NCBI GenBank assembly: GCA_017939855.1
Contig: JAGAZW010000057.1
Location: 1 to 5,871, forward strand
From: Clostridia bacterium
GTDB lineage: Bacteria > Bacillota > Clostridia > Oscillospirales > Acutalibacteraceae
Direction: 5' to 3'
Length of the DNA: 5,871 nt
Below the pieces are notes generated by a model. The model was not told the origin of the DNA. It made no database searches and saw only the letters and a program-made list of their open reading frames with translations. This document shows positions 1 through 5,352 of the stretch, one piece after another (the stretch's first letter is position 1; each line of letters starts with the position of its first letter). A program made the translations under genes and the position numbers.

Positions 1-123
1 GATAACGTAGAGATGGACGTTGAGCTCATCACTCCTATCGCTATCGAAGAGGGTCTCCGTTTCGCTATCCGTGAAGGTGGCCGTACCGTAGGTTCCGGTG
101 TTGTTACCAAGGTTAACGAATAA
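1..123 (+). CDS. tuf: Elongation factor Tu, C-terminal 40 residues (5' end outside window)
   Basis: EF-Tu is the cytoplasmic GTPase that delivers aminoacyl-tRNA to the ribosome. Only the end of domain III is present: frame 1 is open from the window edge to TAA at 121-123. It contains the hallmark EF-Tu ending with [20 protein letters not shown], followed by [11 protein letters not shown] and a final NE, which matches the family's normal C-terminus, so the stop is genuine. Codon use is strongly biased to GGT, CGT, ATC, AAC and GTT, unlike the AT-richer genes downstream, as expected for one of the most highly expressed genes in a cell. A strong terminator follows 21 bp after the stop, so tuf ends its transcription unit here. 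Identification is essentially certain; the N-terminal GTPase domain is not visible. Confidence 0.97.
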   Translation, partial: DNVEMDVELITPIAIEEGLRFAIREGGRTVGSGVVTKVNE

Positions 124-144
124 TTTAACCTGAATTGCTAATTT

Positions 145-178
145 AAAACCGATGTGCATAAAGCGCATCGGTTTTTTT
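145..178 (+). terminator. Rho-independent terminator after tuf
   Basis: The arms AACCGATGTGC (147-157) and GCGCATCGGTT (163-173) form an 11-bp stem with one G-U wobble around a 5-nt loop (ATAAA). Two further A-T pairs can be added at the base by A145-A146 with the T-run. Seven T residues follow at 172-178. It lies 21 bp after the tuf stop and just before the next promoter, so it separates tuf from the peptidase gene. Confidence 0.93.
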
Positions 179-179
179 C

Positions 180-208
180 TTTACTTTTTCCTTTGGTTTA
201 TGTATAAT
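180..208 (+). promoter_or_regulatory. Predicted sigma-A promoter of the M24 peptidase gene
   Basis: A perfect -10 box TATAAT (203-208) lies 17 bp after a 4/6-match -35 box TTTACT (180-185). The -35 begins 2 bp after the T-run of the tuf terminator. The expected transcription start near 214-216 would coincide with the Shine-Dalgarno AGGTGA (216-221), giving a 5' leader of only about 10-12 nt. The tight placement between terminator and start codon supports it; no transcript data are available. Confidence 0.75.
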
Positions 209-225
209 TATTTTCAGGTGATTTT

Positions 226-1296
226 ATGTTTAGAAAAAGAGTTTTAAATATAGCTAGAAATCTTGAAATCGGTCAAGCGGCTTTTATAACAAGTGGTGCA
301 AACCGTTTGTATTTAACGGGTTTTAGTTCCAGCGCAGGATGTGTCCTTATAACAAAGCAAGCAGCATATTTTCTGATAGATTTTCGCTATTTTGAAAAAG
401 CAAAAAACACAGTAAATTCTTGCAAAACTATACTTTTAGAAAATTTTTCTTGCGATCTTTCGGAACTTTTTAAAAAACATAATATCTCAAGACTTTATGT
501 TGAAACACGGAATATAAGTTACAGAGACTTCAACAGATATTCGAAAATGTTTGAAAATGTCGAAGTCAGTTTTGAAGACAAACTTGATAACCTACTTGAG
601 CGACTAAGAAGTAGAAAAACGATTGAAGAACTTGAAAATATTAAAATTGCTCAAAAACTAACTGACGAAACTTTTTCATATATAATAGATCGTATCACGG
701 TAGGGAAAACCGAGCGAGAAATAATGCTCGATATGGAATTTTTTATGCGTAAACGGGGAAGTGAGGGTGTTTCCTTCGATTTTATTGTTATCTCCGGAAA
801 AAATTCTTCCTTGCCGCACGGCGTTCCAACCGATAAGAAAATAGAAAAAGGCGATTTTATAACAATGGATTTCGGTGCGGTGGTAAACGGCTATCGTTCT
901 GATATGACTCGTACAGTAGCGGTGGGTAATGTTAACGAAAAACAAATAAATGTTTACGATACGGTGCTTTTGGCACAAAAAGCCGCCCTTAAAGAAATAA
1001 GGTCGGGGAAAGTATGTAAAAATATTGATGCTATTGCCCGAAATATAATTAATGATGCGGGTTACGAGGGTTGCTTTGGTCATGGCCTTGGTCATAGTGT
1101 AGGTATCGAAATTCATGAAAATCCCACATTCAATACCCGATGTGAAACGGTGCTTGAAAGCGGAATGGTTATGACTGTAGAACCGGGGATTTACATCGAA
1201 AACGAATTTGGTGTGAGAATAGAGGATATGGTTTATGTTACCGATTGCGGATGCATAAATCTTACTAAAAGCTCAAAGGAGCTTATTGTTTTATAG
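226..1296 (+). CDS. M24 family metallopeptidase, Xaa-Pro aminopeptidase (aminopeptidase P) type
   Basis: The 356-residue protein is predicted to be a cytoplasmic dinuclear-metal peptidase releasing the N-terminal residue from peptides whose second residue is proline. Residues 1-125 form the creatinase-like N-terminal domain and about 135-350 the pita-bread catalytic domain. All five metal ligands are recognisable: D215 (MDFG), D226 (SDMTRT, the usual 11-residue spacing), H290 (GLGHSVG), E319 (VEPG) and E333 (RIED). H198 (LPHG) and H297 (EIHENP) match the two conserved substrate-site histidines of aminopeptidase P. The length fits the short Firmicutes class (YqhT-like, about 350 aa) and there is no signal peptide. 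The ATG at 226 has AGGTGA at 216-221, 4 nt upstream. Prolidase versus aminopeptidase P activity cannot be separated from sequence alone. In Bacillus the YqhT gene precedes efp; here no efp follows, only unassigned sequence and an insertion element. Confidence 0.9.
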   Translation: MFRKRVLNIARNLEIGQAAFITSGANRLYLTGFSSSAGCVLITKQAAYFLIDFRYFEKAKNTVNSCKTILLENFSCDLSELFKKHNISRLYVETRNISYRDFNRYSKMFENVEVSFEDKLDNLLERLRSRKTIEELENIKIAQKLTDETFSYIIDRITVGKTEREIMLDMEFFMRKRGSEGVSFDFIVISGKNSSLPHGVPTDKKIEKGDFITMDFGAVVNGYRSDMTRTVAVGNVNEKQINVYDTVLLAQKAALKEIRSGKVCKNIDAIARNIINDAGYEGCFGHGLGHSVGIEIHENPTFNTRCETVLESGMVMTVEPGIYIENEFGVRIEDMVYVTDCGCINLTKSSKELIVL

Positions 1297-1466
1297 GACA
1301 GAAGTAATATGACCACTATATTATTGGTTGTAATTTTATTGCGCCTATAACATTTGGTTTTATTGCTCAGCATATTAGCCTTACCGTATATCCATTATTT
1401 ATGATGGTGATGCTTATACCTTTGATGGTGGCTATAATAAAAGTCGCTCATTTAAGCAGAAATAAT
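1297..1466 (+). other. Unassigned stretch between the peptidase gene and a terminator; possible gene remnant
   Basis: These 170 bp hold no convincing intact gene. An ATG at 1309 reads 13 hydrophobic residues (MTTILLVVILLRL) to TAA at 1348; the same phase stays hydrophobic after that stop, up to about 1401 (HLVLLLSILALPYIHYL). A second phase (codons from 1379) ends YDGDAYTFDGGYNKSRSFKQK minus its first residue, stopping at TAA 1463-1465 only 1 bp before the terminator hairpin, where a real gene would end. A third phase is open from 1308 across the insertion junction to 1568, which suggests chance. Switching phases once or twice would give a small protein with a membrane or signal segment and a polar tail, so a frameshifted remnant is possible. 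I do not recognise the product. Confidence 0.3.
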
Positions 1467-1499
1467 ACACCTAAATCCGCCAGATTACAGGTGTTTTTT
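1467..1499 (+). terminator. Rho-independent terminator downstream of the peptidase gene, at the insertion target
   Basis: The outer stem is ACACCT (1467-1472) with AGGTGT (1489-1494); the inner stem is AATC (1474-1477) with GATT (1483-1486) around the loop CGCCA. A one-against-two-base internal loop separates the stems. Six T residues (1494-1499), then CTCTTTTT, complete the signature. The T-tract is also the first part of the direct repeat flanking the insertion sequence. On the minus strand the hairpin is followed by a weak TATTATTT tract, so it could also partly stop transposase transcripts. Confidence 0.72.
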
Positions 1500-1521
1500 C
1501 TCTTTTTAATGCCTTATTCTG
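1494..1521. repeat. Left copy of 26-28 bp direct repeat (target-site duplication)
   Basis: This stretch begins TTTTTTCTCT and ends GCCTTATTCTG. It is identical over 28 bp to positions 2604-2631. The last two bases (TG, 1520-1521) are also the first two bases of the left terminal inverted repeat, so the duplication is 26 bp if the element begins TGTAGG and 28 bp if it begins TAGG. The two copies bracket the element exactly, which identifies them as the target duplication. Confidence 0.9.
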
Positions 1522-1545
1522 TAGGTTTGTCAATGATGTGTTACA
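1520..1545. repeat. Left terminal inverted repeat of the insertion sequence
   Basis: It reads TGTAGGTTT (1520-1528), a variable core TGTCAAT-like segment, then GATGTGTTACA (1535-1545). It is complementary to 2578-2603 at 21 of 26 positions. The transposase stop codon (1549-1551) lies only 3 bp inside it, so the gene runs right up to this end. Confidence 0.88.
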
Positions 1546-1548
1546 AAA

Positions 1549-2487
1549 TTAGAAAACTTCGCCGTTAATAAGAAAAGCATTTAAATAATCAGCAGGAGAT
1601 TTCCAATTAAGCGGACGCATAGGGAAATTATTGTATCTTCTGTTGTGAACAGAAAGTTGCTTTTTAAAATCTTCAAATGAATAAAAAGAATGTGTAGCAT
1701 AAAAATATTCGTTATCTTTACGATGAGAACGCTCGATCTTTCCGTTATGTCTGGGTGTGTACGGAGCAATAAGCTTATGTCTTATGCCACACTGTTCGAG
1801 CGTACGCTCGAACAGTGTGGGTGTTGGCTTTTGGGTGTTACCTAATCGCTTTGTGAATTCCATACCATTATCTGTTTGAACACACTCTATCTTAAATGGA
1901 AACTTCTCTATTAAATGCTTTAAGAACTGTGCTGATGAATATGAACTATGCTCCTCAAATGCCTCTAGATACCTGAATCTTGAATATTCATCAATAGCTG
2001 TGTATTGGTAAAACTTTTGTCCTTTTGCTTCGCCTACTATACAAGATTCGGGCACAAATTTTACATCTATTTGCACTCTTTGTCCTGGATATTGCATCTG
2101 CTCGTATGGTTTAGGTATATACTTCGGATTCGGTGGTTTTACAGCAATTTGACCTTGTTTTCGCAAAAGACGGTATAATCCGGTTACAGAGCGTGTGTAT
2201 CCTCTTTGACGGAGTTTTACCCAAAACACTACTAATCCAGCATTCATATTGCGTTTTCGCATATCTGCTATTAGTTTTAATTCTTCGGGTGTGTGCTCGT
2301 TAGGATGATGATGTGGTCTGTGTGACTTATCTGCTAATGATTGCAAGGTTCCGTCGTATCTATTTCGCCAACGGTAGATGTATTGGCGATTAGTTTTATA
2401 TCTGATTGCAGCTTTTGTTACACCATATTTTAAAGAATATTTAATTAGGGCTTGACGATACAGCATTGTTTGTGTTACAGTTTTCAT
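1549..2487 (-). CDS. IS481-like DDE transposase
   Basis: The 312-residue transposase is expected to cut and join the ends of the surrounding element. Residues 10-50 form a helix-turn-helix (KYGVTKAAIRYKTNRQYIYRW), followed by a His/Pro-rich linker (HRPHHHP, 56-62) and a second DNA-binding region (about 66-115). The RNase-H-fold integrase core covers about 130-305. The catalytic acids are D141 (QIDVKFV), D206 (QTDNGMEF) and E252 (HNGKIERSH); HNGK(I/V)ERSH is characteristic of IS481 transposases. D206 and E252 are 45 residues apart, more than the classical 35. The frame is intact with no sign of programmed frameshifting. The ATG at 2487 has AGGAGG (2507-2502) 14 nt upstream, an unusually long spacing; no better in-frame start lies between. 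The region around the start is enclosed by inverted repeats, and a 34-bp palindrome lies inside the gene. It is oriented opposite to the host genes. Confidence 0.93.
   Translation of the reverse strand: MKTVTQTMLYRQALIKYSLKYGVTKAAIRYKTNRQYIYRWRNRYDGTLQSLADKSHRPHHHPNEHTPEELKLIADMRKRNMNAGLVVFWVKLRQRGYTRSVTGLYRLLRKQGQIAVKPPNPKYIPKPYEQMQYPGQRVQIDVKFVPESCIVGEAKGQKFYQYTAIDEYSRFRYLEAFEEHSSYSSAQFLKHLIEKFPFKIECVQTDNGMEFTKRLGNTQKPTPTLFERTLEQCGIRHKLIAPYTPRHNGKIERSHRKDNEYFYATHSFYSFEDFKKQLSVHNRRYNNFPMRPLNWKSPADYLNAFLINGEVF
1787..1820. repeat. 34-bp perfect palindrome within the transposase gene
   Basis: The left arm CCACACTGTTCGAGCGT (1787-1803) is followed directly by its exact reverse complement ACGCTCGAACAGTGTGG (1804-1820), with no spacer. 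Pairing stops at the flanking G1786/G1821. On the coding (minus) strand it encodes TLFERTLEQC (about residues 224-233), between the second and third catalytic acids. It would form a very stable hairpin in RNA from either strand. Confidence 0.93.
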
Positions 2488-2558
2488 GACGAATGGTTAA
2501 TCCTCCTGTCTGTTTTGATTCAGCAACTTAACTGTAACACAGGGTTTTCCATTCGTCA
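2471..2558 (-). promoter_or_regulatory. Interlocked inverted repeats around the transposase start: candidate translational control element
   Basis: Two perfect inverted repeats are interleaved in the order A-B-A'-B'. A is TGTGTTACAGTT (2471-2482) with A' AACTGTAACACA (2530-2541); B is TGACGAATGG (2487-2496) with B' CCATTCGTCA (2549-2558). In transposase RNA, B' and A' lie in the leader, AGGAGG (2507-2502) lies in the loops, B touches the first base of the AUG, and A covers codons 2-6. The pairs can form alternative hairpins or together a pseudoknot, either of which would occlude initiation. The repeats are seen directly; the control role is inferred. Confidence 0.55.
2502..2507 (-). promoter_or_regulatory. 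Shine-Dalgarno site of the transposase gene
   Basis: CCTCCT on the plus strand reads AGGAGG on the coding strand, a perfect core match. The gap to the ATG at 2487 is 14 nt, longer than the usual 5-10. Folding of the start region may bring the two closer or hide them. Confidence 0.7.
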
Positions 2559-2577
2559 CTCTTTTTTTATTGCTTAC

Positions 2578-2603
2578 TGTAACACATCTATTGTAAACCT
2601 ACA
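2578..2603. repeat. Right terminal inverted repeat of the insertion sequence
   Basis: It reads TGTAACACATC (2578-2588) through to AAACCTACA (2595-2603), the imperfect complement of 1520-1545. The adjoining motif ACTGTAACACA (2576-2586) recurs at 2531-2541 and, inverted, at 2471-2481, so this end carries extra copies of the inner repeat half that could be transposase binding sites. Confidence 0.88.
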
Positions 2604-2631
2604 TTTTTTCTCTTTTTAATGCCTTATTCTG
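2604..2631. repeat. Right copy of 26-28 bp direct repeat (target-site duplication)
   Basis: Identical over 28 bp to 1494-1521. This copy has the T-tract of the upstream terminator but not its hairpin, as expected if the sequence was duplicated on insertion. It ends 2 bp before the -35 box of alaS, so the promoter was left intact. Confidence 0.9.
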
Positions 2632-2633
2632 CG

Positions 2634-2662
2634 TTGACAAACAATAAAAAAAGATATATAAT
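2634..2662 (+). promoter_or_regulatory. Consensus sigma-A promoter of alaS
   Basis: TTGACA (2634-2639) and TATAAT (2657-2662) are both perfect and separated by the optimal 17 bp of A-rich spacer. The predicted start near 2668-2670 gives a leader of about 39 nt before the alaS ATG. That is far too short for the T-box riboswitch that controls many Firmicutes aminoacyl-tRNA synthetase genes, and no terminator hairpin lies in the leader. The promoter probably drives alaS and the two genes after it. Confidence 0.9.
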
Positions 2663-2707
2663 ACATTATGTATGTAAACTAAAATCCAATTTGTGAGGAT
2701 GTTGAAA

Positions 2708-5338
2708 ATGAAGTGGACTTCTCTTAATGATCTTAGAGAAAAATATTTGTCGTTCTTTGAATCAAAGGGACATCTGCGTTTAGGTAGTTACTCTCTGGTT
2801 CCTAATAACGATAAATCATTATTGCTTATAAATTCAGGCATGGCACCTATGAAGAAGTATTTTACTGGCGAAGTGATTCCACCGAGAAATAGAGTTACAA
2901 CCTGTCAAAAATGCATAAGAACACCTGATCTTGAACGAGTGGGTATTACTGCACGTCATGGCACATATTTCGAAATGCTCGGAAATTTTTCCTTCGGTGA
3001 CTATTTCAAAAATGAAGCAATTGCATGGGCTTGGGAATTTTTGACCGAAACTCTTGAAATACCTGCAAATCTTCTGTGGCCTTCAGTTTATGAGGAAGAC
3101 GATGAATCCTATGATATATGGAAGGATGTTATCGGTGTTCCCGAAGAGCATATTGTAAGACTTGGTAAGGCAGATAACTTCTGGGAACATGGTACAGGTC
3201 CTTGTGGTCCGTGTAGCGAGATCTATTTTGATCGTGGTGAAAAATACGGTTGCGGTTCTGCAAATTGCAGACCTGGTTGTGATTGCGACAGATATATGGA
3301 AATCTGGAATAATGTATTCTCCCAGTTTAACAATATGGGCGACGGCACATATACCGAACTTGAACATAAAAATATCGATACTGGTATGGGACTTGAAAGA
3401 CTTGCCTGCGTTATGCAGGGTGTTGATAATATGTTCGAGGTTGATACTGTTCGTAATATTCTCAATAAGGTTTGTGAGATTTCTAGTAAGGAATACGGCA
3501 AAGACAGAAATACCGATATTTCCATACGTGCTATAACCGACCATGCTCGTGCTTCTACCTTTATGATAAGTGACGGTATTATACCTTCGAATGAGGGGAG
3601 AGGATACGTTCTTCGCCGCCTTATCAGGAGAGCTGCCCGTCATGGCAAACTCATAGGTATTAACTGTCCTTTCCTTGAGGATATGTGTGATGCAGTTATT
3701 AGGGAAAATGCGGCAGGATATCCCGAACTCGAAGAGAAAAAAGAACTGATTAAAAAAGTTATTGCAAACGAAGAGTCAAGTTTTGCCAAAACCATTGATC
3801 AGGGCCTTAGCATACTTTCCGATTTAATGAAAGATGGCGGTACACTTTCGGGTGCTGATGCTTTCCGTCTTTATGACACTTATGGTTTCCCCATAGATCT
3901 TACAAAGGATATCCTTAAAGAAAAGGGTATGACTTTGGATGAAGAAGGCTTTAAAGAGCTTATGGAGCAGCAGCGCCAAAAGGCAAGAAATGCCCGTAAG
4001 GCTTCCGACGGGGAGAGCTGGAGCAGTAACGATTTAAGTTTTGATAATATTCCTTCAACTGAATTTTTAGGTTATACAGAACCTTCTTGCATTGCAACAG
4101 TACTTGATATTATAAGTGACGGTGAACATGTAACCTCGGTAGAAAAAGGCGCTAAAGCAGTAGTTATACTCAATAAAACGGTTTGTTATGCAGAAAGCGG
4201 CGGTCAAGTAGGGGATACAGGTGAGATTATGGATCCCATAAAGCTTACCGCATTTGAAATTACCGATACTAAGAAGACCGTTAATGGCATTTTTACTCAT
4301 TTCGGTACAGTTTCGTGCGGAACGCTATCGGTAGGAGATGAAATTTCTGTATCATACGATGCTGTTCGCCGTAATGCTGTTCGCCGTAACCATACTGCTG
4401 CTCACCTTTTACAAGCTGGTCTTCGTGCGGTGCTCGGTACCCATGTTGAGCAAGCGGGTCAGCTTGTAAACGAAAAGTCTGTCCGTTTCGACTTTACCCA
4501 TTTCTCTGCATTAAATGCTGAAGAAATCGAAAAGGTTGAAGCTTTTGTAAACGATGCGATTCTTTGTGCATTTGCTGTTGATAATAAAGAAATGCCTATT
4601 AATGAAGCCAAGAAGTTAGGAGCTATGGCGCTGTTTGGCGAAAAATATGGTGACGTAGTACGTGTAGTAAAGGTAGCGGATAAGTCTATCGAGCTTTGCG
4701 GTGGTACTCATGTTTCAAACTCGGGTCAAATCGGTCTGTTCCGTATTCTTTCTGAAAACGGTGTTGCCGCAGGCACTCGTAGAATTGAGGCTGTTACAGG
4801 CTATAATGTTGTAAATCTTATTAACCACTATAAAGAAATCGCAACTTCAACTGCAGCTACTCTAAAATGCGGTAATATTGAGGATATTGTACCTAAGGCA
4901 CAATCCATAACTCTTCAACTTAAAGAGAACGAACGCAAGATAGAATCCCTTGAATCCAAACTTAATGCAGGGAAACTCGGCAGTATTTTAGATGGATCTA
5001 CTGATATTAAGGGTGTAAAGGTTGCGGTTCAGCAGATGGACGGCACCGCTGCCGACGAAATGCGCAAAATGCTTGATACCGTTAAGGCTGAAAATGATTT
5101 GGCAGTTGCAGTATTTGCAGCGGTAAACGGGGAGAAGGTAACATTTTGTGTTGGATGCGGTAAAGAGGCTGTGGCAAAGGGTGTTCACGCAGGTAATCTT
5201 GTTAAAACTATCGCTCAGATGATGGGCGGTAATGGCGGCGGAAAACCTGATTCTGCTATGGCAGGAGGTAAGGATGTCGATAAGGTTAAAGACGCACTGG
5301 CGGCTGTAAACTCCATTGTTGAGTCTATGATAAAATAA
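2708..5338 (+). CDS. alaS: Alanyl-tRNA synthetase
   Basis: This cytoplasmic class II synthetase charges tRNA-Ala with alanine and hydrolyses mischarged Ser- or Gly-tRNA-Ala. At 876 residues it is full length. The catalytic domain (about 1-240) has the motif 2 region (RVTTCQKC to FEMLGNFSFGDYF, 62-100) and motif 3 GMGLERL (226-232). Within it, C182, C187, C191 and C193 (CGxxxCRPGCDCDR) form a Cys-rich insertion, common in Clostridia AlaRS, that may bind zinc. The tRNA-recognition domain follows (about 245-450). The editing domain carries zinc-site residues H562 and H566 (HTAAH) and C664 and H668 (CGGTH). The C-terminal DHHA1/C-Ala domain has GGNGGGKPDSAMAGG near the end. The ATG at 2708 starts MKWTSLNDLREKYLSFF, the usual family N-terminus, 9 nt after GAGG (2695-2698); in-frame GTG 2693 and ATG 2699 overlap or abut this site and are poor starts. 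Confidence 0.98.
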   Translation: MKWTSLNDLREKYLSFFESKGHLRLGSYSLVPNNDKSLLLINSGMAPMKKYFTGEVIPPRNRVTTCQKCIRTPDLERVGITARHGTYFEMLGNFSFGDYFKNEAIAWAWEFLTETLEIPANLLWPSVYEEDDESYDIWKDVIGVPEEHIVRLGKADNFWEHGTGPCGPCSEIYFDRGEKYGCGSANCRPGCDCDRYMEIWNNVFSQFNNMGDGTYTELEHKNIDTGMGLERLACVMQGVDNMFEVDTVRNILNKVCEISSKEYGKDRNTDISIRAITDHARASTFMISDGIIPSNEGRGYVLRRLIRRAARHGKLIGINCPFLEDMCDAVIRENAAGYPELEEKKELIKKVIANEESSFAKTIDQGLSILSDLMKDGGTLSGADAFRLYDTYGFPIDLTKDILKEKGMTLDEEGFKELMEQQRQKARNARKASDGESWSSNDLSFDNIPSTEFLGYTEPSCIATVLDIISDGEHVTSVEKGAKAVVILNKTVCYAESGGQVGDTGEIMDPIKLTAFEITDTKKTVNGIFTHFGTVSCGTLSVGDEISVSYDAVRRNAVRRNHTAAHLLQAGLRAVLGTHVEQAGQLVNEKSVRFDFTHFSALNAEEIEKVEAFVNDAILCAFAVDNKEMPINEAKKLGAMALFGEKYGDVVRVVKVADKSIELCGGTHVSNSGQIGLFRILSENGVAAGTRRIEAVTGYNVVNLINHYKEIATSTAATLKCGNIEDIVPKAQSITLQLKENERKIESLESKLNAGKLGSILDGSTDIKGVKVAVQQMDGTAADEMRKMLDTVKAENDLAVAVFAAVNGEKVTFCVGCGKEAVAKGVHAGNLVKTIAQMMGGNGGGKPDSAMAGGKDVDKVKDALAAVNSIVESMIK

Positions 5339-5352
5339 GGAGACTTTAGACT

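Larger units (their letters stand above)
1520..2603 (-). mobile_element. Complete insertion sequence, IS481-like (possibly IS1202-related by its long duplication)
   Basis: The element of about 1084 bp carries one minus-strand DDE transposase gene filling most of its length. Its 26-bp ends are imperfect inverted repeats matching at 21 of 26 positions: left 1520-1545, right 2578-2603. Both outer ends read TGTAGGTTT and both inner halves read GATGTGTTACA, with mismatches only in the middle. A TGT terminus is typical of the IS481 family. A perfect direct repeat lies on both sides. Intact ends, an intact transposase frame and identical flanks indicate a recent and potentially active insertion. IS481 elements usually make duplications of about 4-15 bp, so the 26-28 bp seen here is odd and resembles what is known for IS1202. 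Family placement rests on the transposase motifs. Confidence 0.92.

Noticed and set aside
676..1116. 146-codon minus-strand open frame opposite the M24 peptidase
   Set aside because: It lies entirely antisense to a gene with all catalytic motifs, has no recognisable motif or Shine-Dalgarno, and its composition is what an antisense frame of this gene would give.
1401..1568. 55-codon hydrophobic plus-strand frame starting MMVMLIPLM
   Set aside because: It crosses the terminator hairpin and the insertion junction and ends inside the transposase 3' end; in the reconstructed empty site it would read through the alaS promoter. No Shine-Dalgarno precedes it.
2541..2603. Promoter for the transposase reading inward from the right end (TTTACA with a poor -10)
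   Set aside because: The best candidate -10 (AGCAAT at 17 bp) matches only three of six positions; I cannot support a specific promoter from sequence.
1494..2631. Small repeat array or CRISPR-like pair, given two identical 28-bp units
   Set aside because: There are only two copies and they coincide exactly with the boundaries of an insertion sequence, so target duplication explains them.
3083..3643. 186-codon minus-strand open frame, and shorter overlapping frames at 3162-3536 (+) and 3223-3525 (-), inside alaS
   Set aside because: They overlap the conserved catalytic domain of alaS and have no family resemblance or initiation signal; they are shadow frames.
4361..4390. Tandem 15-bp repeat in alaS giving AVRRN AVRRN just before the HTAAH editing motif
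   Set aside because: The spacing from the preceding Asp to the conserved Asn-His is the same as in ordinary AlaRS proteins, so nothing was inserted; the repeat arises from similar residues and codons.
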